Source: Oscillospiraceae bacterium
GTDB taxonomy: Bacteria; Bacillota; Clostridia; Oscillospirales; Oscillospiraceae
Length of the DNA stretch: 64,000 nucleotides
Reading direction: 5' to 3'
Assembly: GCA_018265835.1 (NCBI GenBank)
Contig: JABLYK010000006.1
Location: 1-64,000 of the forward strand
Shown: positions 1-7,050 of the stretch, piece after piece
Layout of the letters: the number at the start of each line of letters is the position of its first letter
Numbering within the stretch: position 1 is the first letter of the stretch
Position numbers and translations under genes: made by a program
The notes under the pieces: model-generated
Database searches by the model: none
Told to the model about the DNA's origin: nothing
What the model saw: the letters and a program-made list of their open reading frames with translations, nothing else

Positions 1-111
1 CCCGTTTTGACGTCATGTGCGGCGGAGAAAATACTGCTCGGCCTGCAAACGTGCGAGCCGTCCGCTTTCAGCGGACAGCGAGTGCGCTGCAGTCAGGCCG
101 CTTTCCCCCTT

Positions 112-181
112 TGTCAAAAAAGCTTTGCTTTTTTGACACCAAAGATGCTGTAGGCGCAAAGCCTACGGCATCTTTGGTGTC
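112..181. repeat. Two back-to-back inverted repeats
   Basis: The first arm pair (about 112-123 and 127-138) is A/T-rich with a 3-nt loop. The second (about 136-155 and 161-181) has a roughly 20-bp stem with one mismatch around a GCAAA loop. The two palindromes share the GACA junction. Either could act as a bidirectional terminator. Confidence 0.6.
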
Positions 182-268
182 ATGAATACGGGTATCTGAT
201 TGCACGAAAGGTGCGGCAAGCCCAAAGCCAACTCGAAGCCCAGCGCAGTGGGTTCGATTTGGAAAGGA

Positions 269-332
269 AAAACAACACCATCGGTCACTCGGACGCCGCA
301 AGCGGCGGCTGATGACCTTATGGTGTTGTTTT
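269..332. repeat. Nested 64-nt cruciform
   Basis: The outer arms 269-281 and 320-332 are perfectly complementary over 13 bp. Inside them, 283-287 pairs with 313-317, and a GC-rich arm pair around 294-306 closes an AA(G) loop. No poly-T run follows directly, so this is more than a simple terminator. Its function is unknown. Confidence 0.6.
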
Positions 333-423
333 AACGTGTCAAAGAGCGACCAAACGGTGTATATGTGGGGGTAAAAACGACCAAAAGTATGGCATCTATC
401 CGTTCGGCAAATTGGAATTTGAC

Positions 424-867
424 TTATAAAGCTCTTTGTAAATATACCATATCCACCAACTGTACTCCGCCCTCAAATATTGGATGGTCATAATTATCCG
501 TAAAGAAATTCCGAACAATATGCGAACGGACAAAACCGCACTTCTCATAAAATGGTATTGTTAGTGGACTATCGCCCGTCCCCACTTGAAGAACGGTATA
601 TTGATTACTGTACTTCTTAACTACAAAATCAATCAAGACTTTTGCATAACCTTTACCTTGGTATTCTGGAACTGTCGCAATGTTCTTGATTTCAAGCATA
701 CCATTTCCTTCATCGGTTATGACACACTCGCTTTTAACACCATTATCATCAAGTACATACATCCTGCCTTTATCAAGATAGCGGTCTATCATATCTTCCT
801 GCTCATCTGCTAATAGCAACAAATCGAGATATTGCTTTTTGTTTTCTGTAACCTCAATAATTGCCAT
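424..867 (-). CDS. GNAT family N-acetyltransferase
   Basis: A 147-residue single-domain GNAT protein that would transfer an acetyl group from acetyl-CoA to an unidentified amine. Residues 60-83 carry motif A, with the acetyl-CoA pyrophosphate loop QGKGYA at 70-75 after the VPEYQ strand. Residues 106-112 (FYEKCGF) are the usual C-terminal GNAT motif. The length fits the family. The ATG at 867 is preferred over the in-frame GTG three bases upstream because an AGGTG ribosome site sits 6 nt ahead of it. It stands alone beside a recombinase relic, as expected for accessory cargo. The substrate cannot be inferred. Confidence 0.85.
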   Translation of the reverse strand: MAIIEVTENKKQYLDLLLLADEQEDMIDRYLDKGRMYVLDDNGVKSECVITDEGNGMLEIKNIATVPEYQGKGYAKVLIDFVVKKYSNQYTVLQVGTGDSPLTIPFYEKCGFVRSHIVRNFFTDNYDHPIFEGGVQLVDMVYLQRAL

Positions 868-984
868 CACTCACACCTACAAATTCTTATTTATCGAACA
901 GATTATACCACAAAACTATGAATTTTTCAAACGAACGCAAAAAAGCGCCCTCGACAACCTTTTTGGCTGCCGAGGGCGTCTTTG

Positions 985-1590
985 TTACAGGTATTCGTGG
1001 CTGGCGACGATGCCGCATTTGAAGCGGACTTCGATGCCATCATCTCCGACGATGATCTGTTCCACCAGCTGCTTCATGATCATGCTGTCATCTGCGTTCA
1101 TGATTGCGCCGCTCTGGATGTGTTCTGCGAAGCTGTCCAGCCACATCTTGACCTCACCATATCGGTTTTCTGTGGTCTGCAGTTCTGCCTGCTGTGCTTC
1201 CAGCTCCTGCATCCTCTGGCTGTACTCTTTGATCTGCGCTGCATAGTCCGCTGCCGTGACGCTGCGTTGCTGCTTAGCCTTATGCAGCTCCAGCACCGCA
1301 TTCTGCAGGTCAATGATCTCCTGCTCGATGCGATCCAGTGCCGCTCTGTTTTCTGGCTCCATTACCAGCCCCGCGCTTTCCTTGACCGCTGCCATGATTT
1401 CCTCGGCATCCTCAATCATGTCTCTGATCGCTGCCGTGTAAGTGTTCTGCAGAGTATCCTCATTCACATGGTGGCTGTCGCACTGCGCTCTGCCGTTGCT
1501 GATTCTGTTGGAGCAGCCCCATCTCTTGATTTCCCGATTTTTCGTAAATGACCCCGCGCCGTTCCCACAAAGAAAAGGCGTGGAGATTTA
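985..1590 (-). pseudogene. Large serine recombinase, C-terminal relic
   Basis: Only the end of a Tn4451/TndX-like large serine recombinase remains; there is no N-terminal resolvase domain with its catalytic serine. Reading in from about 1590, the frame gives a degenerate zinc-ribbon segment (a CGN motif, then WGCSNR and CDSHHVNED). This runs into the long coiled coil (EYSQRMQELEAQQAELQTT) and the C-terminal strand ending near KCGIVASHEYL. The zinc-ribbon start looks shortened, and no full start precedes it. A GTG at 1467 would give a 160-residue peptide but is probably just an internal Val codon. It marks an old integrative element. Confidence 0.8.
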
Positions 1591-1752
1591 CATCCCCCTA
1601 CCCCCTGGCTAAAACGGCACGGAAAAGTTAAGGGTTCACGCATTTCTTTTGTACCGTTTCTACCCCTATATTTTTAATCTTCATTCGAAGATATTGTTTT
1701 CAAGTTTATTCGTTTTTCTGATTTGGCCAACGGACACTTTGATGTGTCTGAT

Positions 1753-2430
1753 TTACAGCCTAATAATCTGGCTGTTTGCTGTGATGCGGTCAACTAAGGT
1801 CTGCATCAGATGTGTGTCTTCTGCCGCGTTGATCCAGCCGGACAGTTCGCGGTTCGTAATGATAATAAGGCTTCGTTCTTCATTGAGGAAGCTGACTGCA
1901 CGGTAAAATAGCGGTAAGTCCTCAGGCATGATGTTGGCGTACATCACGTCGTCAATGATAATAACCGAACAATCCAATATGTAACGGTAGATAATTTCCG
2001 TTCTGCGAGACTTGTCCTTGTTTTTGATTACTCGCAGGAACTCTTCGATGTTGCAGTAAGAGACAGCTTCTTTCTTCCGTAGGGCGATCTGGCCTATATG
2101 TGCTGCCAGTGTGGTTTTGCCAGTATCGCATTTGCCGATGATAACAAGGTTCTGTCCTTCGTCGATCCACTGCATGTTTTCGAGTTGCTCCACCTGCCAT
2201 GCGATACCCGGTTTAAGTCGTGCAGGATCGAACTCTTTTTTCGGTAAACGGCTGGCGTTCGTATGGCGCTTGATGGCTGCCTGTCTGCGCAGCTCCAATT
2301 CCTGACTCAGGATATAATCCAGATAATCTATGTTGGACACGGTCTCTTGATTCAGGTCGATCTTGCCGTGTGCGAGATTCTGCAGATTCAGCAGCCGTGC
2401 TTTTTCGTACAGGTCAATCAAGTCTGCCAT
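1753..2430 (-). CDS. istB: IS21-family helper ATPase IstB
   Basis: A 225-residue AAA+ ATPase that assists the IstA transposase in IS21 transposition by binding target DNA and licensing strand transfer. The Walker A loop is GKCDTGKT at residues 99-106; it satisfies GxxxxGK[T] but has Cys-Asp in place of the common Pro/Arg-type residues. Walker B is VIIIDD at 156-161. The N-terminal helical DNA-binding part (about 1-70) is present. It overlaps the 3' end of istA by 17 bp, as IS21 elements do for translational coupling. The C-terminus stops just after SQIIRL, a few residues shorter than many IstB proteins. Confidence 0.92.
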   Translation of the reverse strand: MADLIDLYEKARLLNLQNLAHGKIDLNQETVSNIDYLDYILSQELELRRQAAIKRHTNASRLPKKEFDPARLKPGIAWQVEQLENMQWIDEGQNLVIIGKCDTGKTTLAAHIGQIALRKKEAVSYCNIEEFLRVIKNKDKSRRTEIIYRYILDCSVIIIDDVMYANIMPEDLPLFYRAVSFLNEERSLIIITNRELSGWINAAEDTHLMQTLVDRITANSQIIRL

Positions 2431-3901
2431 TTTGTTCCTCCGCTATTTCCTCTGCACGTTTTTTACAGTGATAGAACGTGCTTTCCGTCAGTTTACGTTT
2501 CGCCATGCCGAGACCGTAGCGGTAAAGCAAATATGCCTGCACCTCATTGAGTGAGCACTTCTTCACCCGGATACAGTACAAGATCGCTGACTCCACCTGA
2601 TCTACTGTATATGCCCTTGCCAGTGAGACGATCTTATTCATCTGGGAATTTGCATATCTGCCGTTCTGTTCCCGGAGCATGGCTATAAAACTCTCGATAT
2701 CTTCCAAATCATCGAATACACGGCGTATAGCGTTTTCTCCGACCGTTTCCATATCTATGGCATCATCTTTGTATGGAATATCTCCGCCTTCCTCAGCTGA
2801 CTTCCGGCATTTGTGGATCAGCTCGCCGGTGTCTGCTTTGTAGAACATGAGCAGACCATCGTTTTCTTCTATGCGTATCGTGTCATACTGTTTCACGCGG
2901 GAATGGGGCAACTCATATTTGCTCCAATCGTATATAACAGCGTGCTTGTCCGATACCGCACGGATCGCCACCTCAGTGTCCTCGGTCTGTACTTTGGTCA
3001 GATGCTTGGATTCCTCCCGGAACAATTCCCTCGGCGCTTTCCGTGTGCGATCGTGGGTAGTCCCGTTGCACTCCTTATCCAACCACTCCAATGCCGCACT
3101 GTTCAAGGAATCTATACCGGTATACAGTCTGCCCTGCAAAAAGCCTTCTTTTACATAGCGGACGAAGCTCTCAACCTTGCCTTTTGTCTGCGGATCGCTT
3201 TTGTGGCAAAGTACAACGCTGAAACCCGCCTTGCGCACAAAGTCTTCAAACTCCGGCACCAGTGTGATATTGCCATACTTTTCGCTGACAACGAACAGCC
3301 TGTCCTGGTCGTATAGGATCGTCTGCGTCCTGCCGCCAAAATACCGGAAGGCATATTTGTGGGCGTCAACGGCGGTCTTTGTACGGAAGGGTTCACGGCT
3401 GAAATACACGAAGCGCATCCGACTGTATGACAGCACCATGCAGAAGAAGTACACTCGGATATTTCTGTCATACATGTCCTTCATTTTGAACTGACCGAAG
3501 TCCACCTGCGCCTCATAGCCCGGCGGGGTTTCCTCGCGGAAGGATGTGGGACGTTCCGATGGCTTGACGTAGCCAGTCTGCTCCCGCAAGTCCCTTACAT
3601 ATTTGAAGAAGGTCGTTTTCTTGCAGTTGAAGTCCGGGAACTGGTCCTTAATCCGATACATGATATTGGTTGCCGGTGTCTGTGGGCAAATTTTCAGGAT
3701 GCTGATGATGAAGGCACGGTACTGTTCGAGATACGGCGTGTTGTTCCGCAGGTAATTCTCGAAGGCTTCCTCGTCCAGCCGCAGCCACTTGTTGGCGTTT
3801 GGCACCGATATGCCAATTTTCTTTGCGATAGTCGTTGTGGGTACACCCAGTGATTTCAGGTGCTTGAGCTCTAAAAACTGGTCTTTGGAAATCATGGTCA
3901 T
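2414..3901 (-). CDS. istA: IS21-family transposase IstA
   Basis: A 495-residue DDE transposase. The N-terminal helix-turn-helix at about 10-45 (TTTIAKKIGISVPNANKWL) binds the element ends. The integrase core has the triad Asp134 (VDFG), Asp198 (YDQDR) and Glu244 (KGKVESF). The length matches the IstA family. Two starts six bases apart (3901, 3895) share a GAGGAGG site; the second has the better spacing. No frameshift is visible, so together with istB it appears coding-competent. Confidence 0.93.
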   Translation of the reverse strand: MTMISKDQFLELKHLKSLGVPTTTIAKKIGISVPNANKWLRLDEEAFENYLRNNTPYLEQYRAFIISILKICPQTPATNIMYRIKDQFPDFNCKKTTFFKYVRDLREQTGYVKPSERPTSFREETPPGYEAQVDFGQFKMKDMYDRNIRVYFFCMVLSYSRMRFVYFSREPFRTKTAVDAHKYAFRYFGGRTQTILYDQDRLFVVSEKYGNITLVPEFEDFVRKAGFSVVLCHKSDPQTKGKVESFVRYVKEGFLQGRLYTGIDSLNSAALEWLDKECNGTTHDRTRKAPRELFREESKHLTKVQTEDTEVAIRAVSDKHAVIYDWSKYELPHSRVKQYDTIRIEENDGLLMFYKADTGELIHKCRKSAEEGGDIPYKDDAIDMETVGENAIRRVFDDLEDIESFIAMLREQNGRYANSQMNKIVSLARAYTVDQVESAILYCIRVKKCSLNEVQAYLLYRYGLGMAKRKLTESTFYHCKKRAEEIAEEQNGRLD

Positions 3902-4363
3902 TTACCTCCTCTATTCATTATTTGATTTCCAAATCAGGCAAGGACAGTCATAGGCATCACCTCCGAGGGTATTATATAGCAAACGGCCATGGTCTCCAAC
4001 TGTTTTGAAGGCCATGGCCGTTATGCGTATTAAAGTCTTTTATTAAGGGCACAAGGTGCCCTTAATATCCTGATGTTCTGATTATTACTTATTCATTATC
4101 TGATAAAATCGCGTATGAAAAATATATAGAAAAGTTACAGCAAAACAGCCTCAATCTGACTCAGCCGTCAACTTCGAGTCTTGAGTGTAAAAGCCATTAC
4201 AAAGAACTTTATAAGTTCCTTGACTTAAAACTGGGGTACTGGCCTTTACTGGTTCTTTTTCTTATAAAGTCACGCGTATAAAAATATATAGAAAAAGTTA
4301 CGCGAAACGGCCGCAGTAAGGGCCAGAACCCCAGTAGGAATAGTGGCGCGTATAGAGCTTGGA
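3902..4363. other. Intergenic stretch with hairpins and direct repeats
   Basis: No gene is seen. It contains a perfect 11-bp-stem hairpin at 3982-4022, a 12-bp-stem hairpin with a 3-nt loop at 4041-4067, and the two ~29-bp direct repeats at 4110-4138 and 4273-4301. A shorter echo of the repeat (GCGCGTATAGA) occurs near 4346. The repeats probably belong to the IS21 left end; the hairpins may insulate istA from outside transcription. Confidence 0.5.
4110..4301. repeat. Pair of ~29-bp direct repeats, probable IS21 end repeats
   Basis: Copies at 4110-4138 and 4273-4301 differ by a few single-base changes or indels and have the same orientation. IS21-family ends characteristically carry repeated internal transposase-binding sites, so these are likely IstA sites. 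That role is inferred from position. Confidence 0.55.
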
Positions 4364-5077
4364 TTATTTCACATATTCATGTGGCCGCTCTACATAGTCC
4401 TTAACCTTATAGTCGCCGATCTTCTCATACCGGCCGTTCTTTTCTTCGGCTTTCTGTTCTGCATCCTGAACGTTCTCATGCAGAATGGCATCAAAGAAGA
4501 TACGTTCCAAATACTCGTACTTTGAATATATTCCCTGCGAGCCCCACACCAGCGCGTTTCGCACATAGGCAGCATTAACCCGGAACAATTCATGATCCAC
4601 CTCAAAGCCGAGATGCTTTGCCAGCAGGACGGCAAACACGATGATACTGCGGGTGTTACCCTCACGGAACGGGTGAGTCTGCCAGATCGCGCAAATGATT
4701 CGAACCATGCGGAACACAACATCACTGTCGTTCTTACCGGTTTGTTTCAGCTTTGCGATCTCTTTCATGGAGTCTGCCAACTGCTTTTTGATTTCATCAG
4801 GGTACGCATAGCGTACCGTGTCTCCACCCAGCACATCTTCATACTTGACCATCTGGATGGTACGGAATTCTCCCGCCCAGTCATAGATCTGACCGAATAT
4901 CAGCCTGTGTATATCACAGAGTGTATCCGTGTTAAACTTTTCATACCTCTGCTCGTAGATCGCCGTCATTGCCAAATTGGTAATGTCCGCCTCTGCCTTA
5001 CGAAGCAGCTCTGTGTCTTTGATTCCGGCGCGGTTAATGAGCACATTTGCGTCGTCATACAAATACGGATCTTTCAT
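4364..5077 (-). CDS. Fic-domain AMPylase/toxin
   Basis: A 237-residue Fic protein that would transfer AMP (or a related nucleotide moiety) from ATP to a target hydroxyl; toxic Fic proteins of this kind often modify gyrase/topo IV, but the target here is unknown. The complete active-site motif HPFREGNTRS lies at 135-144, with catalytic His135 and the Arg of the GNxR turn. The conserved DWAGEFR segment is at 66-72. A lysine-rich tail follows the Fic fold. No N-terminal inhibitory helix is present, consistent with inhibition in trans by the upstream gene. Its ATG overlaps the antitoxin stop codon (ATGA), so the two are translationally coupled. Confidence 0.9.
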   Translation of the reverse strand: MKDPYLYDDANVLINRAGIKDTELLRKAEADITNLAMTAIYEQRYEKFNTDTLCDIHRLIFGQIYDWAGEFRTIQMVKYEDVLGGDTVRYAYPDEIKKQLADSMKEIAKLKQTGKNDSDVVFRMVRIICAIWQTHPFREGNTRSIIVFAVLLAKHLGFEVDHELFRVNAAYVRNALVWGSQGIYSKYEYLERIFFDAILHENVQDAEQKAEEKNGRYEKIGDYKVKDYVERPHEYVK

Positions 5078-5604
5078 ACCGTCCCCTCCGTCGGAAAACC
5101 ATAGTGCCGTAATACGTTTTCAAACACCGTTTGAAAGGCTTTTTCTCCGCGGTGCCACTGCTGTATTTCTTCTGCAGTTTCTGCGCTGACCATAACACCC
5201 TCTATCGCGTTCATTGCGGAGGCGAAAGAGGTACAGTGCTTTCGACGCTCCGGCTGCAATTCGTCCATGCCGGTGCTGAGCTTCATCACCATGAAATGGC
5301 AAGGAAGCTCCTGACCAATCAGCTTTGCCGCCTGCTCCAACTGTTCGAGCCGTGCTGAGATCTGCTTCTTTTCCGACTCGTACTGCGCTCTGCGCTCCAA
5401 TGCCTCCCGTACATTCTGAACTTCATCAGCTCGGATATATACGCCAGTCATCTTTTCTCCAACACGGCGCTGAAGATAGTATTGCGGATTGCCCTTGATT
5501 GTCTTTTTCGAGATGTAGCCAATCGGCAGTTCGTTGAGCTGCACGCGGATAAACTGTTCCCGCGCAAGCAAGCTGCCATACTCGGCTTGAATGGAATAAT
5601 CCAT
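5074..5604 (-). CDS. Fic antitoxin, VbhA-like C-terminus with extra N-terminal domain
   Basis: A 176-residue partner of the downstream Fic toxin. The start at 5604 follows a strong GGAGGTGA site; an earlier in-frame codon has none. Residues 128-155 (SAMNAIEG then SAETAEEIQQWHRGE) resemble the VbhA-type inhibitory helix, in which a conserved EG pair blocks the Fic ATP site; Glu135-Gly136 are present. The N-terminal part (20-60, LPIGYISKKTIKG then YYLQ) resembles a small DUF6788-like module, followed by a coiled coil at about 60-97. The antitoxin assignment rests on the motif plus the ATGA coupling. Confidence 0.72.
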   Translation of the reverse strand: MDYSIQAEYGSLLAREQFIRVQLNELPIGYISKKTIKGNPQYYLQRRVGEKMTGVYIRADEVQNVREALERRAQYESEKKQISARLEQLEQAAKLIGQELPCHFMVMKLSTGMDELQPERRKHCTSFASAMNAIEGVMVSAETAEEIQQWHRGEKAFQTVFENVLRHYGFPTEGTV

Positions 5605-5794
5605 AAAATCACCTCCGATTTTCTGATGATAGTATACCACGTTTTAACCTGCTATGCAATATATTATGCAAGTTTGTAGGTTATCTTAGCTCTTCTATGA
5701 TACTTCTCATGTCGCCACTTCCTTCGGCAGGGACACACAATACTAGAACTCACCGGCAATATCCAGACAAAAAGCGGTTTGTTAGCAATTAAGT

Positions 5795-5836
5795 AGCAAA
5801 AACAGCAGCGTAACATATTGCTACGCCACTGCCTCC
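5795..5836 (-). terminator. Possible terminator after the Hachiman-type operon
   Basis: Just past the stop of the AlbA_2-RES gene, the minus strand reads an imperfect hairpin (arms around GTGGCGTA and TACGCTGC) followed by GTTTTTGC. The stem is imperfect, so confidence is modest. Confidence 0.4.
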
Positions 5837-5842
5837 GGATGG

Positions 5843-7000
5843 TCAATAAAACATATCCAAAATGGTAGTATGAATATCTACACGATTCGGGTCTTGGTCG
5901 ATTTGTTCACACTCCAAATAGTTCCGTGTAACGTTAACAATATTGGAGCCGGTAGGTTCACATTTGTGATAATTAAACACCACTATGTTGTATCTATCCA
6001 AATTCGTGTGCTCGTGTATATCCTGATCTTCTAATTCTGGCGTCAACGAACTTCTAAACGCAATTCCGTCATATCCCAGACGTTTCACGTATTCAGCTAC
6101 AAATTGTGTCGGAATGTAGTCAAGAATATCGTCGTCAGAAGCTACAGGTTTAGAATACAGCATGGATAAATCTGCAAACAAATTTAATTTGGCATCGGTC
6201 ATTCTTTTCGGAATATCCTTCAGTGTAAAATCCAACAACGTTAGCTCCGCTTTGGTTGCTATCGTCGCTACGCTGACGTTTGCTCCCAATCGAGGGCGCA
6301 CCTCAACTAGCGCTGTATACGGATGATTTGCACAGTACAAATAGGGTATGTAGCGATAATTGGCCCTCAAATCACGTGTTACACTTGCCGGTGGCACAAA
6401 ACTATCACTTTTACCGTAACCGAAGAAACCATGTTCCTTGCCTGCTTTGGATATATCCTGTATGATTCTGCACCTAAACAAACGTGTCCCGACAGGTATC
6501 CTACGCTCAGGGTTTGTAGAAAGATCCTTCAATAAATCAAGCACCTTGATGTCTTGAGGATTCCTGTTCCGATATTTAATCTCATCAATAAACTCTTTTA
6601 AATACTTTGAACGAATATTCCCGACTTTACCAAATATCCGATCTCCGCTACGGATGTATGCAACGTTGTTAACATAGAAATCTGTCTTTGCTTTTTCTAC
6701 ATCCAAGACAGCAATCAATTTATCGCCATCTTGGATAGTGTATACCGCGCAAAGATGCTTGTATTGTGAATCCGCACATAACAACCTTAATTTTTCAACT
6801 TGCGATGCGTCAACACCAACAAGGCGTTTTTTCTGCTCGTCATACCCAAATATGATAGAGCCACCTTTAGTGTTTGCGAATGCAGAAATAATTCGCCCTA
6901 TGACATCTAATCTCTGCGGAATGGTTCGTTTGAATTCGATGGTTTCACTTTCGCCATTCAATAGGCATGCGGAAAGATTATCTATAGTAATTCGTGGCAT
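5843..7000 (-). CDS. AlbA_2/Schlafen-type domain fused to a RES domain
   Basis: A 385-residue two-domain protein. Residues about 15-125 match an AlbA_2 (divergent Schlafen AAA) fold: ETIEFKRT at 20-26, then SAFANTKGGSIIFGY at 39-53. Residues about 168-325 match a RES domain, a family whose known members degrade NAD+ as toxins. The expected Arg (GTRLFRCR, 171-178), Glu (LVEVR, Glu233) and Ser (FRSS, 315-318) are all there. The last ~60 residues are unassigned. It is the fourth gene of the hamA-hamB-DUF2075 operon, 50 bp after DUF2075, with GAGG ahead of the ATG. I infer an NAD-depleting effector; the sensor role of the AlbA_2 part is a guess. Confidence 0.78.
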   Translation of the reverse strand: MPRITIDNLSACLLNGESETIEFKRTIPQRLDVIGRIISAFANTKGGSIIFGYDEQKKRLVGVDASQVEKLRLLCADSQYKHLCAVYTIQDGDKLIAVLDVEKAKTDFYVNNVAYIRSGDRIFGKVGNIRSKYLKEFIDEIKYRNRNPQDIKVLDLLKDLSTNPERRIPVGTRLFRCRIIQDISKAGKEHGFFGYGKSDSFVPPASVTRDLRANYRYIPYLYCANHPYTALVEVRPRLGANVSVATIATKAELTLLDFTLKDIPKRMTDAKLNLFADLSMLYSKPVASDDDILDYIPTQFVAEYVKRLGYDGIAFRSSLTPELEDQDIHEHTNLDRYNIVVFNYHKCEPTGSNIVNVTRNYLECEQIDQDPNRVDIHTTILDMFY

Positions 7001-7050
7001 CTCTTTAATCCTCTAATTCTATGTTTTGGCTATCAGTTTCCTAGAGTTAC

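Larger units (their letters stand above)
1..423. other. Non-coding, hairpin-rich stretch at the window start
   Basis: I see no convincing gene here. The stretch holds three strong inverted repeats: a 12-bp-stem hairpin at about 112-138, an adjoining ~20-bp-stem hairpin at about 136-181, and a 64-nt nested cruciform at 269-332 whose outer 13-bp arms enclose further complementary arms. The short frames that cross the region have no recognisable family. It lies next to relics of mobile elements, so it may be the edge of one; that is inference. Confidence 0.5.
1753..4301 (-). mobile_element. IS21-family insertion sequence
   Basis: istA and istB are intact and overlapping. The span given is the minimum supported. 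Upstream of istA two near-identical ~29-bp direct repeats (4110-4138 and 4273-4301, sharing CGCGTAT...AAATATATAGAAAA...GTTAC) resemble the multiple terminal repeats of IS21 left ends. I could not define the right terminus near 1600-1750 or a target duplication by eye. Confidence 0.65.

Noticed and set aside
68..301. 77-residue frame at the window start
   Set aside because: It is formed by the inverted repeats themselves and has no ribosome site or family.
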